A stretch of DNA of 64,000 nt from CAMEON01 sp045128275 (GCA_045128275.1 JBGVRH010000022.1:1-64000), one strand, 5' to 3'; counted from the stretch's first letter, positions 30,134 through 39,468 are shown. Notes: generated by a model not told the origin, from the sequence alone. Numbers and translations: made by a program.

Positions 30134-32689
30134 TCAGGCCAGCTCCACCGTGACGATCTTCTTGGGAGGGATCTCCATGACCAGCTTGCCGTCGGCGAGG
30201 GTCAGGTCGGACTGAACGGCCTCGTCCAGATTGGTGAGTCTCGCCTCTGTGAAGGCGGGGGAGATCTCGGCGGTGAGGGTCACGGTCTCGTTTTGGGTGT
30301 TGTAGAAGCGGAGGATGGCGGTGTCCCGCTCCTCGGCTTTCTTGAAAGCGGTCATACGGATATACTCGCTGTCAAAACGGACGTAATCGGCGGAGGCGGG
30401 GAGTGTGCCCTCGTGCTTGGGCGTACCTACGGCCAGAACGGCGGGGTAGGAGAAGGTGTAGCCCTCGCGGTAGCCTTCCGCGCGGTTGTCGGTGGTATAG
30501 GGGATCATGGAATACTCCAGCGTCCAGGTGCCCTTCTTCTGACCCAGGGGGGTGGGGAACACGCCCCAGTCGCCGATCTCGCCCACGGCGCGGAGCAGGG
30601 TGACGGCCAGGGTGTTGCGGCCGTCGCGGAGGATCTCATACTCGTGGAGGCCGCGGTTGGCGATCATCAGCCCGTCGGCGGTCGTGTCGGATTCCAGACC
30701 CGCGAAGGCCTGACAGCGGTGGGTGTTGCAGGGGTTCTTCCAGATCTCGGAGGGCTGGATATCGCGGCGCAGGATGTCGAACTGACCGTCGGCAAGGGAA
30801 TACTTGGTGTCCATATCCGAGGTGAACAGGGCGCGGAGGCGGTGGTTCTCCATGCGGTTGACCACCACGGTCTTGAAGTCCACACGGGCGATCTTATCGG
30901 AGAGGGTGACGTAGGTGGTGATATCCGCGTCGATGGCCATGGGGACGGTAGCCTTGAAGGTGACCGACCAGGGGGTGATCTCGTGGAGGGAGATCTCGGC
31001 CTTGGCGTTTGCGGTGGTCACGGCCACGTCGCCCTTGGCCTGCCAGTAGTTGTAGAGGTCGCCCACGTCGCGGGTGTCCTCAAAGAGGTTCTGGCCTGCG
31101 TAGGTGCGGCCGCTCCGCTTGTCGGTGACGTCCACCGTACCGTTTTGGTTGAAGCTCACCGACAGGAACTCGTTTTCCATGGTGCTTTCGGTGTAGGAGA
31201 CGGCGGTCTTGACGGAGGGCACCTGCTTCTTGACGGTGAAGGTGCGGTAGCCGATGCCGTGGGACTCCACCTGCATCTCCACCTCAAAGCGGTTGACGTA
31301 GCGGGGCTGACGGAAGCGATCCTTGGGGAGGGTGTAGGTGAACTGGTTGTGGATGTAGCGGGTCTTTGCGGGGATCTCGCGGCCGTTCTCGTCGAAGATG
31401 GCGATGGCGGGGGTCTCGTCGGTGAGATCCAGATCCACGTTGGCCTTGACGGTCAGCACCGACTTGCCCGGCTCCAGGGACAGCACCACGATGGCGGCGT
31501 CGCCGTCCACCGCGGAGGTGTTCACGGTGGCAACCAGATGATCCAGCGCTCTGTCCCGCAGCTCCTCGCCGCAGGCGGCGGCCTTGGCGAAGCGGGTCTT
31601 CATCTCCTCATAGATCTCGTCGCAGGAGCAGGAGCAGATGGAATCGTGGGGATGGTTCTGCATGAGCTTCTTCCATGCGTACAGGAGCAGATCCTGCTTG
31701 TACTCGCCGCCGTTCAGCATGGACAGGAGGCTGACGGGCTCGGTGATGCGCTCCAGGAGGTGCTGGGTGGCCTGGTTCTTCTGCTTGATGTCCACGTGGG
31801 AGGAGGAGGTGCTGATGAGGGGGAAGGAGCCTGTGGCCAGCTGGCCGTTCATCTCACCCTCGTAGACGGGGAAGGTGTCCTTGTAGGGGCGGATGGCGTC
31901 CACGTAGTCCTTGAAATTGGACTGCTTGACCTCTACCTCGTCCTGCACCTCGTTTGCCAGCTTGATGGCGGCCTGCAGGTCGGTCTGGACGGGCTGGTGG
32001 TCACAGCCGTTCATGCCCAGCAGGTGGGGGGTGAGGGCGAAACGGGAGGTGGAGGCTACGATATGGGTCAGACGGTTGCGGAGGGCTTCCTCCTCTGTGG
32101 GCAGCTCCATGGCGTTGTGGTACCAGTTGGCGAAGAGGACGGCGATGACCTCGGAGCCGTCGGCACCCCGCCAGATCAGCTCGGAGGTGGTCATGCCGCT
32201 CTGCTTGATGATCTGATTATCCGAGCCCACGTCGTTGATGCCGCGGCCGAAAATGGCGTTGTCAAAGCCGAAGCCACGGACGATCTGGGGGGCTTGGGAG
32301 ATATTGCCGAAGGAGTCGGGGAAGTAGCCCGTCTCCACGGGGGCGGCTCCGATGGCGCGGCAGAGGCGAAGGCCGTAGAGCATATTGCGGACGTTGGCCT
32401 CCCCCGAGGTGAGGTATTCATCCTGAAGCACGTACCAAGGGCCCACGTGGATGCGGCCGTCGCGGATGAGCTTCATGAGGCGGTCTCGCATGTGGGGCTT
32501 GATCTCCAGGTAGTCGTCGATGACCACGTACTGGCCGTCCATGTGGTAGTAGGTATAGTCGGGATCCTTTTCCATGGTCTCAATGAGGGCATCGAAGAGC
32601 TCCACCAGGCGGACGCGGTGCTTTTCAAAGGGTAGATACCACTCTCTGTCCCAATGGGAGTGGGGGATGATATGCAGGATCTTTTTCAT
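30134..32689 (-). CDS. Alpha-mannosidase (glycoside hydrolase family 38)
   Basis: An 851-residue GH38 enzyme that removes alpha-linked mannose from glycans. The N-terminal catalytic domain has the zinc motif HSHWDREW (H12 and D14), the nucleophile region GYFPDSFGN (D125), and further on NHPHDSICSCS with another zinc ligand. A helical bundle and beta-sandwich domains follow, as usual for the family. No signal peptide, so it acts in the cytoplasm on imported N-glycan or mannan fragments. Start 32689 follows AAAGGAG; the in-frame ATG at 32740 lies too near the -10. It is transcribed alone from its own promoter. Confidence 0.93.
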   Translation of the reverse strand: MKKILHIIPHSHWDREWYLPFEKHRVRLVELFDALIETMEKDPDYTYYHMDGQYVVIDDYLEIKPHMRDRLMKLIRDGRIHVGPWYVLQDEYLTSGEANVRNMLYGLRLCRAIGAAPVETGYFPDSFGNISQAPQIVRGFGFDNAIFGRGINDVGSDNQIIKQSGMTTSELIWRGADGSEVIAVLFANWYHNAMELPTEEEALRNRLTHIVASTSRFALTPHLLGMNGCDHQPVQTDLQAAIKLANEVQDEVEVKQSNFKDYVDAIRPYKDTFPVYEGEMNGQLATGSFPLISTSSSHVDIKQKNQATQHLLERITEPVSLLSMLNGGEYKQDLLLYAWKKLMQNHPHDSICSCSCDEIYEEMKTRFAKAAACGEELRDRALDHLVATVNTSAVDGDAAIVVLSLEPGKSVLTVKANVDLDLTDETPAIAIFDENGREIPAKTRYIHNQFTYTLPKDRFRQPRYVNRFEVEMQVESHGIGYRTFTVKKQVPSVKTAVSYTESTMENEFLSVSFNQNGTVDVTDKRSGRTYAGQNLFEDTRDVGDLYNYWQAKGDVAVTTANAKAEISLHEITPWSVTFKATVPMAIDADITTYVTLSDKIARVDFKTVVVNRMENHRLRALFTSDMDTKYSLADGQFDILRRDIQPSEIWKNPCNTHRCQAFAGLESDTTADGLMIANRGLHEYEILRDGRNTLAVTLLRAVGEIGDWGVFPTPLGQKKGTWTLEYSMIPYTTDNRAEGYREGYTFSYPAVLAVGTPKHEGTLPASADYVRFDSEYIRMTAFKKAEERDTAILRFYNTQNETVTLTAEISPAFTEARLTNLDEAVQSDLTLADGKLVMEIPPKKIVTVELA

Positions 32690-32728
32690 GGGAAAACTCC
32701 TTTCGGGGCGGTTTTTTCTGTTGCCTGT

Positions 32729-32757
32729 ATTGTACCACAAAAGGGAAGTTTCGTCAA
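32729..32757 (-). promoter_or_regulatory. Promoter of the alpha-mannosidase gene
   Basis: On the minus strand: TTGACG (32757-32752), 17 bp, TACAAT (32734-32729), preceded by TGTGG. Confidence 0.8.
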
Positions 32758-32816
32758 GAGATTGGGTGAATTTTGCGGCGATCGCAGGTATTTTTCAAAA
32801 ATGTTTCCGCGACACC

Positions 32817-32845
32817 TTGCAAGTTTGGGAAAGTCATGGTATAAT
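32817..32845 (+). promoter_or_regulatory. Promoter of the EutH-like gene
   Basis: TTGCAA (32817-32822), 17 bp, TATAAT (32840-32845), preceded by CATGG. Confidence 0.75.
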
Positions 32846-32897
32846 AGAAAAAATATGAGGCAAAGACCGTTTTTCGTATGGGATAGGAGCATATACC

Positions 32898-34022
32898 ATG
32901 ACCTTTTCACGGATCCTGTTCATCCTCTTCGCCCTGTTTGCCGTGGCGGGCGGGGTAGACTACATCATATCCAACCGCTTGGGCCTGGGCAAGGCCTTTG
33001 AGCGAGGCATCACCACCATGGGGCCCCTGGCCTTGACCATGACGGGCATGATGGTGCTGGCACCTCTTTTGGCCGACCTTCTCTCCCCTGTGATCCTGCC
33101 GCTGTTCGATCTGATGGGGGTGGATCCCGCCATGTTCGCGGGGTCGCTTCTGGCCTGTGACATGGGCGGCGCGCCCCTGGCTGACCGACTGGCTCTTGAC
33201 CCCGAGGGGGCACTGCTGGGCGGTATGGTCTGCTCCTCCCTTTTGGGCGTGACGGTCACCTTCACCATCCCCGTCTCCATGGGCATGCTCGGAGCCGAGG
33301 ATCGCCCCTACGCAGCCAAGGGCATTCTCTGCGGCATCATTACGGTGCCCCTGGGGATTTTCGTGGGGGGACTTGTGGCGGGAATCGCGCCTCTGAAGGT
33401 ACTGCTCAACCTCTTGCCCACCCTCCTCCCCGCTCTGCTCATCGCCCTGGGGCTTTGGAAATGCGAGCGGGTCATCATCAAGCTCTTTAGCTGGTTCGGG
33501 CGGATCATGACCGCCGTGTCGGTGCTGGGTCTGCTGTTGGCTCTGTTTCAGAAGCTGACGGGGTGGGTCTTGATCTCCTCCCTGGCTCCCGTGGAGGATG
33601 CCATTTTAGTGGTGGGGGAGATCGCCCTTCTGCTGGCGGGGGCATTCCCCATGATGCACCTCATTGCCAAGCTCCTGAACCGCCCCCTGCTGGCCCTGGG
33701 GCGCAGGCTGGGGGTCAATGCCGTATCGGTCACGGGGCTTCTGACCACCACGGTCAACTCCATCGCCACCTTCGACACCGTCAAGGATATGGATCCGAGA
33801 GGCAAGGTGCTGAACATGGCCTTCGCCGTCTCGGCGGCCTTCGTCTTCGGGGATCATCTGGCCTTCGCGGGGGGATGGGATCCCGAGGCCATCCCCGCCA
33901 TGATGGCGGCCAAGCTGACGGCGGGGGTGACGGCACTCGCCCTGGCTCTCGTAGTCACCCGCCGCTTGCGGGGTGAGGAAATTCCCCCAAAGGAGGGCTC
34001 ACAGTCTCCCTCCGCCTCCTGA
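32898..34022 (+). CDS. eutH: EutH-like (ethanolamine) transporter
   Basis: A 374-residue membrane protein with about 10-11 helices, resembling EutH, the putative ethanolamine permease. Characteristic stretches are LACDMGGAPLADRLA, TVTFTIPVSMGML, KGILCGIITVPLGIFVGG and FVFGDHLAFAG. No other eut genes (eutB, eutC, shell proteins) are present, so it is an orphan. It may import ethanolamine from host phospholipid or a related amine. ATG 32898 follows AGGAGC. The next two genes follow on the same strand at 60 and 25 nt and may form an operon with it. Confidence 0.8.
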   Translation: MTFSRILFILFALFAVAGGVDYIISNRLGLGKAFERGITTMGPLALTMTGMMVLAPLLADLLSPVILPLFDLMGVDPAMFAGSLLACDMGGAPLADRLALDPEGALLGGMVCSSLLGVTVTFTIPVSMGMLGAEDRPYAAKGILCGIITVPLGIFVGGLVAGIAPLKVLLNLLPTLLPALLIALGLWKCERVIIKLFSWFGRIMTAVSVLGLLLALFQKLTGWVLISSLAPVEDAILVVGEIALLLAGAFPMMHLIAKLLNRPLLALGRRLGVNAVSVTGLLTTTVNSIATFDTVKDMDPRGKVLNMAFAVSAAFVFGDHLAFAGGWDPEAIPAMMAAKLTAGVTALALALVVTRRLRGEEIPPKEGSQSPSAS

Positions 34023-34082
34023 ATCCGGAACTCTTTCATACAAGTCTATCATACACCAAATTTACCACGAAAGGACACGATC

Positions 34083-35990
34083 ATGAACTACGCCAAGCGT
34101 TTTCTTTCCGTCATTCTCGTTCTCGTCACCCTTCTTTCCCTCTGGATCATCCCCTCTGCCGCCGAGGCCGCCGAGGACGAGATCACCATTCTCTTCACCC
34201 ACGACCTGCACTCCCACCTTCTCCCCGCGGCCAACGAGACGGGGGGCGGTGAGTACGGCGGCTACGCCCGCCTCATGACCGTCATCAAGGAGCAGAAGGC
34301 CCTGGATCCCGACGCCATTCTGGTGGACGGCGGTGACTTTGCCATGGGCTCCCTGTTCCAGACCGCCTACCCCACCTCGGCCATTGAGCTTCGCATGATG
34401 GGGGCTATGGGCTTTGACGCCACCACCTTCGGCAACCATGAGTACGATTACCTCCAGAGTGGTTTGAAGTCCATGCTGAATGCCGCCGTAGCCAGCGGGG
34501 ATCCTGTGCCTCCTATCGTCTGCGCTAACTACCTGCCTCCCGTGGAGGGTCAGGAGGGCTACGACGCCACCCTGTGGGAGGCCTACAACGCCTACGGTGT
34601 CAAGGACTATATCATCCTGGAGCGGGGCGGTATCCACTACGTCCTCTTCGGCATTTTCGGCTTCGACGCCGATGACTGCGCTCCCAATTCGGGCATGGTA
34701 TTTGAGGATCCCGCCACCAAGGCCGCTGAGGTGGTAAGCGCCGCCGTGGCCGAGTGTGAGTCCAAATATGGCGTCCATCCCGTGGTGGTCTGTCTCTCCC
34801 ACAGCGGCACCAGCGGCGGTAAGGGCGAGGACTACGAGCTGGCCGAGGCCGTGGAGGGCATCGACGTCATCGTGTCGGGCCACACCCACACCACCCTGCG
34901 GGAGCCCATTACCGTCAACGGTACCCTCATCGTCTCCGCCGCCGAGTACGGCCGCAATCTGGGCGTGCTGAAGCTCCAAAAGGATGGCGACGGTGTCACC
35001 CTCAAGAGCTACGAGCTGATCCCCATTGACGAGAACGTGGCCGACGATCCCGCTATCGCCGCCTTGGTGGAGGGCTTTAAGGCCGACGTGGAGGGGGATT
35101 ATCTTTCCAAGTACGGCTACACCTTCGACAAGGTGCTGGTGAATAACCCCTACACCTTCGATACGGTCAAGCAGGTATCCGCCACGCCCCATGAGTCTAC
35201 CCTGTGCAATATCTTCTCGGATGCCTACAAGCGTGCCGTGGAGCAGGCCACGGGGAAGAAGGTGGACGTGGCCATCACCGCCGCAGGTGTCATCCGCGGA
35301 AGCCTCCCCGTGGGGCAGGTTACCGTCTCCGACGTGTTCAACGCCGCCTCTCTGGGCGTGGGCACCGAGGGCGAGCTGATCGCCATCTACGTGACGGGTA
35401 AGGATCTGAAAAACGCCATCGAGCTGGACGCCTCGGTTCAGCCTCTCATGAAAACCGCCCAGCTCTTCATGTCGGGGGTGGAGTATTCCTTCAATCAGAA
35501 CCGCATGATCTTCAACAAGGTGGACTACGCCATGCTTCGGAATGAGGACGGTACCCTCACCGAGATCGAGGATGACAAGCTCTACCACATCGTGGCGGGT
35601 ATGTATATGGGTCAGATGCTGGGTTCTGCCGAGGAGACCTCCATGGGCATCCTCACCATCACCCCTCGGGACGAAAGCGGAAATCCCATTGCCGTGGAGG
35701 ATCTGGTGAACTACGTGGTCAAGACCGAGAGCGGGGCCAACCTCAAGGAGTGGTACGCCATCGCTGACTACCTCGACAGCATGGAGGGCGATCTGGACAG
35801 TCGCTACGCCCAGCCCGACGGCCGCAAGGTGGTTTACAAGAGCTTGAATCCCGTGAAGCTCCTGCGGAATGCCAATATCTTCACCTATATCGTGCTGGTG
35901 CTGATCATTGGAATCATTACCGCTGTCGTGTTCATCGTCCGCGCTGTTGTTCGCAAGGTCAAGCGGAAGAAGGCGGCGAAGGCTGCCTAA
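34083..35990 (+). CDS. Cell-surface 5'-nucleotidase / metallophosphoesterase
   Basis: A 635-residue surface enzyme of the UshA/CpdB-like 5'-nucleotidase family, which removes phosphate from nucleotides outside the cell. A signal peptide (1-29, cut after AEAAE-like residues) precedes the metallophosphatase domain with FTHDLHSH (D, H), VDGGDF (D), FGNHEYDY (N, H), LSHSGT (H) and SGHTHT (H-x-H), giving the full metal set. The 5'-nucleotidase C-terminal domain follows (CNIFSDAYKRA, ITAAGVIRGSLP, VSDVFNAASLG). A C-terminal helix (about 603-623) and basic tail anchor it in the membrane. Start 34083 follows GAAAGGA. Nucleosides released could be taken up or the phosphate used. Confidence 0.92.
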   Translation: MNYAKRFLSVILVLVTLLSLWIIPSAAEAAEDEITILFTHDLHSHLLPAANETGGGEYGGYARLMTVIKEQKALDPDAILVDGGDFAMGSLFQTAYPTSAIELRMMGAMGFDATTFGNHEYDYLQSGLKSMLNAAVASGDPVPPIVCANYLPPVEGQEGYDATLWEAYNAYGVKDYIILERGGIHYVLFGIFGFDADDCAPNSGMVFEDPATKAAEVVSAAVAECESKYGVHPVVVCLSHSGTSGGKGEDYELAEAVEGIDVIVSGHTHTTLREPITVNGTLIVSAAEYGRNLGVLKLQKDGDGVTLKSYELIPIDENVADDPAIAALVEGFKADVEGDYLSKYGYTFDKVLVNNPYTFDTVKQVSATPHESTLCNIFSDAYKRAVEQATGKKVDVAITAAGVIRGSLPVGQVTVSDVFNAASLGVGTEGELIAIYVTGKDLKNAIELDASVQPLMKTAQLFMSGVEYSFNQNRMIFNKVDYAMLRNEDGTLTEIEDDKLYHIVAGMYMGQMLGSAEETSMGILTITPRDESGNPIAVEDLVNYVVKTESGANLKEWYAIADYLDSMEGDLDSRYAQPDGRKVVYKSLNPVKLLRNANIFTYIVLVLIIGIITAVVFIVRAVVRKVKRKKAAKAA

Positions 35991-36015
35991 AGATTACAGA
36001 AAAAAGAGGTGCGTC

Positions 36016-36861
36016 ATGCTCCAAGGCCTCGCCATCTGGCATTACCCCCACCGCTCTATGGTGGACAACATCTACTACTTCGCCGCCCTGGGTCTGGACT
36101 CGGTGAGCGTCCACGGGGCGCAGTTCGTGAATGCCATTTCCGACCCTGCCGTATGGGATGCCATCGCGTTGGCTGTCCGCGAGACGGGGGTGGTGTTCAC
36201 CGTCCACTACTGTCTCCCTCGCAAGCACGATCCCGAGGCCGTGGCGGTCTTCGAGGCCGGTATCCACGCCATCGCGGCATGGCAGAGGGCCCACGGGAGC
36301 ATTGCGGTGCTGTCCTTTGACGTGCCCCAGCCCATTCGCGGGGGGGCCGGCATCGGCTCCTATCTGGACTTCGTGCTGGAGACCGTCCCCGATTGCCGCG
36401 TGGCGGTGGAGGACTTCGGTCTGAATGCCGCCGAGCGGGAGCAGATTGCTCACTTGAAGGGGAAGGATCGCTTCGGCTATCTGGTGGATATCGGGCATCT
36501 GTTCCTCCGTATGCGGGGGGAGAATACGAGCGGGAAGACCCTGTTCACCAACGCACCCGAGGAGTGTCCTGTGAGCAAGGCCCCCGATGCCGCTGCTTTT
36601 GCCGCCGCGCTGGCGGGGAAGGACTTCCCTGTTTTTGAGATGCACCTTCACAACAACGATGGAGTGGATGATCTTCATTGGTTCCTGGAGCAGGGAAGTC
36701 TGGACGTGCCCGCCGTGGCGAGGGCGTTGAAGGAGATGGGATTCAACGGAGTCCTGACCGTGGAGAGCGCGCCGGGATTTCGGTTTGAGTGTCGGGGGAA
36801 GGACGCCGACGAGGGGATCGTGAAGACGCTGAAATACTGGAAAAGGTGTTGTGAGATATGA
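36016..36861 (+). CDS. Sugar phosphate isomerase/epimerase-like TIM barrel
   Basis: A 281-residue protein of the xylose-isomerase-like TIM-barrel superfamily (AP endonuclease 2 fold). Metal-binding positions typical of the superfamily are suggested by VAVEDFG (E), LVDIGHLFL (D, H), EMHLHNNDG (H) and TVESAPG (E). No signal peptide. The start at 36016, 5 nt after AGAGGTG, lies 25 nt after the nucleotidase stop, so it is likely cotranscribed. The substrate is not known; a phosphosugar derived from nucleoside breakdown would fit the neighbours, but this is inference. Confidence 0.75.
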   Translation: MLQGLAIWHYPHRSMVDNIYYFAALGLDSVSVHGAQFVNAISDPAVWDAIALAVRETGVVFTVHYCLPRKHDPEAVAVFEAGIHAIAAWQRAHGSIAVLSFDVPQPIRGGAGIGSYLDFVLETVPDCRVAVEDFGLNAAEREQIAHLKGKDRFGYLVDIGHLFLRMRGENTSGKTLFTNAPEECPVSKAPDAAAFAAALAGKDFPVFEMHLHNNDGVDDLHWFLEQGSLDVPAVARALKEMGFNGVLTVESAPGFRFECRGKDADEGIVKTLKYWKRCCEI

Positions 36862-36863
36862 GA

Positions 36864-36896
36864 AAAGACCGAGGGGCGGGGTGCTCCTCGGTCTTT
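36864..36896. terminator. Bidirectional terminator between convergent genes
   Basis: AAAGACCGAGG pairs perfectly with CCTCGGTCTTT. It lies between the isomerase-like gene and the 3' end of pgsA. Confidence 0.85.
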
Positions 36897-36913
36897 GATT
36901 TTGAATTTTGAGA

Positions 36914-37552
36914 TCACTTCTCGGGATCCAGATACTTCCACATCCCGATGAAGTAGTTGATGCCCGACCAAACCGTGAAAAGAACGGTCAGCCCGCCCGT
37001 CAGGTAGGACAGGGGGACGTTGACGGTCCACCACGCGGGGAGCAGCTCCCCCAGGGCGGGAATGGCGTAGAGGGCAGGCTCGATGAATACGGTGCTGATG
37101 AATACGATCTGCATGACGGTCTTGATCTTGCCCAGCAGGTTGGCGGCGACCACGGCACCCGCCGAGGTGGAGGCCACCAGGCGCAGGGAGGTGACGGCCA
37201 GCTCGCGGAAGATGACCACCAGAAGCACCAGGGTAAAGAACAGGCGCAGGGCGTTGGTGTTGGCGCGGTAGACGATGACAGCCAGGGCGCCGATGACCAT
37301 GAACTTGTCGGCCAGAGGATCCATGAGCTTGCCGAAGTCGGTGACCAGGCCGTACTTACGGGCGATCTTGCCGTCCAGCATATCTGTGAACGAGGCGGCG
37401 ATGAAAATGGCCACGCCGATGAGGCCGCTGATGATGGGATCCAGTACCGAGGCGGGAAGCATCATCACCACGATGAAGACGGGGACGAGGCAGACGCGCA
37501 GGACAGTCAGCTTGTTGGGTAGGTTCATGCCTTTTTTCTTTTGGTTGGACAT
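36914..37552 (-). CDS. pgsA: CDP-diacylglycerol--glycerol-3-phosphate 3-phosphatidyltransferase
   Basis: A 212-residue membrane enzyme that makes phosphatidylglycerol phosphate from CDP-diacylglycerol and glycerol 3-phosphate, the first step of anionic phospholipid synthesis. The CDP-alcohol phosphotransferase signature D-x2-DG-x2-AR-x8-G-x3-D-x3-D is complete (D57, D60, G61, A64, R65, G74, D78, D82). About six transmembrane helices. Start 37552 follows GAGGTGAC. It lies 107 nt downstream of rimO on the same strand, a neighbourhood common in Bacillota; a possible -10 (TATAAT, minus strand 37614-37609) lies between them, but its -35 is unclear. Confidence 0.94.
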   Translation of the reverse strand: MSNQKKKGMNLPNKLTVLRVCLVPVFIVVMMLPASVLDPIISGLIGVAIFIAASFTDMLDGKIARKYGLVTDFGKLMDPLADKFMVIGALAVIVYRANTNALRLFFTLVLLVVIFRELAVTSLRLVASTSAGAVVAANLLGKIKTVMQIVFISTVFIEPALYAIPALGELLPAWWTVNVPLSYLTGGLTVLFTVWSGINYFIGMWKYLDPEK

Positions 37553-37659
37553 GGAATGTCACCTCACTTTTGCAGTTTCGGGTGCTGTGGATCGCTTTGC
37601 TTGGAGTCATTATACCCCAATATTGTTGCGGGAGTTTGAATTCGACGGAAAATTTTTAC

Positions 37660-39024
37660 TCAGGCGTTCTCGGGCTTCATGGCAAAGCCGTACACGTCGT
37701 AGTCCACCACCTCGCGCACCTTGACCTTGACCATAGAGCCGGGGGCTATGCGCTCCTCGCCGTTATAGCGGAAGAAGACCTTACCGTCGATGTCGGGGGC
37801 ATCCTCGGAGGAGCGGCCGTAGTAGCACTCGTTGACGGGGTCGTAGGCCTCGCACAGCACCGTGATGACGGAGCCGATGCGGGACTCGTTGCGGGAAGTG
37901 TTGATGTTCATCTGGGTGCGCATGAGGATGTCCATTCGATCCTGCTTGACCTGCTCGTCGATCTGATCCTCGAAGTCGTAGGCGGGAGTGCCCTCCTCGC
38001 GGGAGTAGGTGAACACGCCGGCATGCTCGAACTTGGCTTCGGTGATGAACTCGGCCAGCTCGTTGAAATCCTCTTCGGTCTCTCCGGGGAAGCCTACGAT
38101 GAAGGTGGTGCGGATGACCATGCCCTCCACGGTGCGGAGCTTGGCGATGACGTCGCGGATGGTCTGACCGTTTCCGTGGCGGTTCATGGCCTTCAGCATA
38201 CGGTCGCTGATGTGCTGGAGGGGGAGGTCGATGTACTTGAGGAGGCGGGGATTGGTCTTGAACTCCTGAATCAGCTCGTCGGTGATCTTGTCGGGGTAGC
38301 AGTACAGAACGCGGATCCAGGGGATGCTCGTCTCCTCGGTGATCTTACGGATCAGCTCGGCCAGGGCGTAGCGGCCGTAGAGATCCTTGCCGTAGCGGGT
38401 GGTATCCTGGGCTACCAGCGTCAGCTCCTTGATGCCCAGGGCGTCCATGTCCTTGGCCTCGGCCACCACGTCCTCCATGGGACGGGAGCGGAACTTGCCG
38501 CGGATGGAGGGGATGGCGCAGTAGGTGCAGCGGTTGTCACAGCCCTCGGCGATCTTAAGGTAGGCGGCGTAGTCGGGGGTGGTCAGCACACGGTCGCCCC
38601 CCAGACGGACGGTGTTCTTGTCCTCAAAGGAGCAATACTTCTCGCTTGCGGGGACGTTCTTGCGCTTGGCCTGCTTTTCTACTGCCTTGATGGCGTCCAC
38701 GATGTTGTGGATACTGCCCACGCCCAGAAGGGCGTCCACCTCGGGCAGCTCCTCCAGGATCTGCTCGCGGTAGCGCTCGGCCAGACAGCCTGTGACGATG
38801 ATGCCCTTGAGGGAGCGGTTCTCCTTGAGCCAGGCCTCGTCCAGGATGTTGTCGATGGCCTCTTGCTTGGCGCTTTCAATGAAGGCGCAGGTGTTGATGA
38901 TGATGATGTCCGCGTCGATATCCTCCGAGGTCAGCTCGTAGCCTGCGGCCACCACCTCGTGGAGCATGACCTCGGTATCCAGCTGGTTCTTGGGACAGCC
39001 GAGGGAGATGAATCCGATCTTCAT
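37660..39024 (-). CDS. rimO: Ribosomal protein S12 methylthiotransferase
   Basis: A 454-residue radical SAM enzyme that adds a methylthio group to an aspartate of ribosomal protein S12. The N-terminal MTTase domain binds one Fe-S cluster through C10 (SLGCPKNQLD), C46 (NTCAF) and C80 (VTGCLAE). The radical SAM cluster motif is C162-x3-C166-x2-C169 (EGCDNRCTYC). A TRAM domain closes the C-terminus. The stretch SLGCPKNQLDTE is diagnostic of RimO rather than MiaB. Start 39024, with a usable AAAGGAAAT upstream. It has a perfect 17-bp-spaced promoter. Confidence 0.96.
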   Translation of the reverse strand: MKIGFISLGCPKNQLDTEVMLHEVVAAGYELTSEDIDADIIIINTCAFIESAKQEAIDNILDEAWLKENRSLKGIIVTGCLAERYREQILEELPEVDALLGVGSIHNIVDAIKAVEKQAKRKNVPASEKYCSFEDKNTVRLGGDRVLTTPDYAAYLKIAEGCDNRCTYCAIPSIRGKFRSRPMEDVVAEAKDMDALGIKELTLVAQDTTRYGKDLYGRYALAELIRKITEETSIPWIRVLYCYPDKITDELIQEFKTNPRLLKYIDLPLQHISDRMLKAMNRHGNGQTIRDVIAKLRTVEGMVIRTTFIVGFPGETEEDFNELAEFITEAKFEHAGVFTYSREEGTPAYDFEDQIDEQVKQDRMDILMRTQMNINTSRNESRIGSVITVLCEAYDPVNECYYGRSSEDAPDIDGKVFFRYNGEERIAPGSMVKVKVREVVDYDVYGFAMKPENA

Positions 39025-39070
39025 ATATGATTTCCTTTCGTTTGGGGAAGTGCCTATTCGTTCACCCTAT

Positions 39071-39099
39071 ATGATACCACAAAAGCGGGGAATTGTCAA
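39071..39099 (-). promoter_or_regulatory. Promoter of rimO (and pgsA)
   Basis: On the minus strand: TTGACA (39099-39094), 17 bp, TATCAT (39076-39071), preceded by TGTGG. Confidence 0.8.
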
Positions 39100-39139
39100 G
39101 GCGGGGCGGGAAACTTTCACGAGATGAAAGAAAAAAGCC

Positions 39140-39168
39140 TTGACTTTACAAGGCCTTTGTGCTATAAT
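39140..39168 (+). promoter_or_regulatory. Promoter of the small toxin mRNA
   Basis: TTGACT (39140-39145), 17 bp, TATAAT (39163-39168), preceded by TGTGC. Transcription should start near 39175 and give a structured leader of about 145 nt. Confidence 0.85.
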
Positions 39169-39259
39169 TCGACGTGAGGCCCTTGGGTCTCCGTAGGGGT
39201 CGTGCTGACCTCGGTCATATCTGACTCTGTCAGAGGCGGTCGCTTGCTTGGTGTTTCAT

Positions 39260-39268
39260 CAAGGAAGC
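39260..39268 (+). repeat. CAAGGAAGC direct repeat, copy in toxin leader
   Basis: The same nine bases occur at 39469-39477 inside the antisense RNA gene, so the antisense RNA can base-pair with the toxin leader in trans here. An inverted partner CTTCCTTG (39285-39292) lets the leader fold on itself. Confidence 0.65.
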
Positions 39269-39320
39269 CCAAAATATCTTTTGCCTTCCTTGGTGTTTGA
39301 CACGAAGGGAGGTGATGATG

Positions 39321-39425
39321 ATGGAATACGTTACATACGACGATCTGATCAAGATTGCTATGCTCATTCTTGCCATCGTCTCTTGTTATCTGCAATACAA
39401 GAATCAGAATAACAAAAAAAGATAA
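39321..39425 (+). CDS. Small membrane toxin (Fst/holin-like), type I toxin-antitoxin
   Basis: A 34-residue peptide, MEYVTYDDLIKIAMLILAIV then a short polar, lysine-rich tail (KNQNNKKR). One hydrophobic helix (about 9-26) with a charged C-terminus is typical of the holin-like/Fst type I toxins of Bacillota, which damage the membrane when over-made. Ribosome-binding site AAGGGAGGTG (39305-39314); two more in-frame ATGs lie at 39315 and 39318, but 39321 has the best spacing (8 nt from GGAGG). A promoter 145 nt upstream, a bidirectional terminator that begins within the last codons, and an antisense promoter complete a par/fst-like cassette. Confidence 0.75.
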   Translation: MEYVTYDDLIKIAMLILAIVSCYLQYKNQNNKKR

Positions 39426-39458
39426 CCGCCTGTCTCCAAACTAACGGTTATCTTTTTT
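39414..39458. terminator. Bidirectional terminator shared by toxin mRNA and antisense RNA
   Basis: AAAGATAACCG (39418-39428) pairs with CGGTTATCTTT (39445-39455), with A's before and T's after, so both convergent transcripts end here. Confidence 0.9.
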
Positions 39459-39468
39459 AACTTTTAGC

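Noticed and set aside
32898..34022. Ethanolamine utilisation operon
   Set aside because: Only an EutH-like gene is present; no eutBC, shell or regulator genes are in the window.
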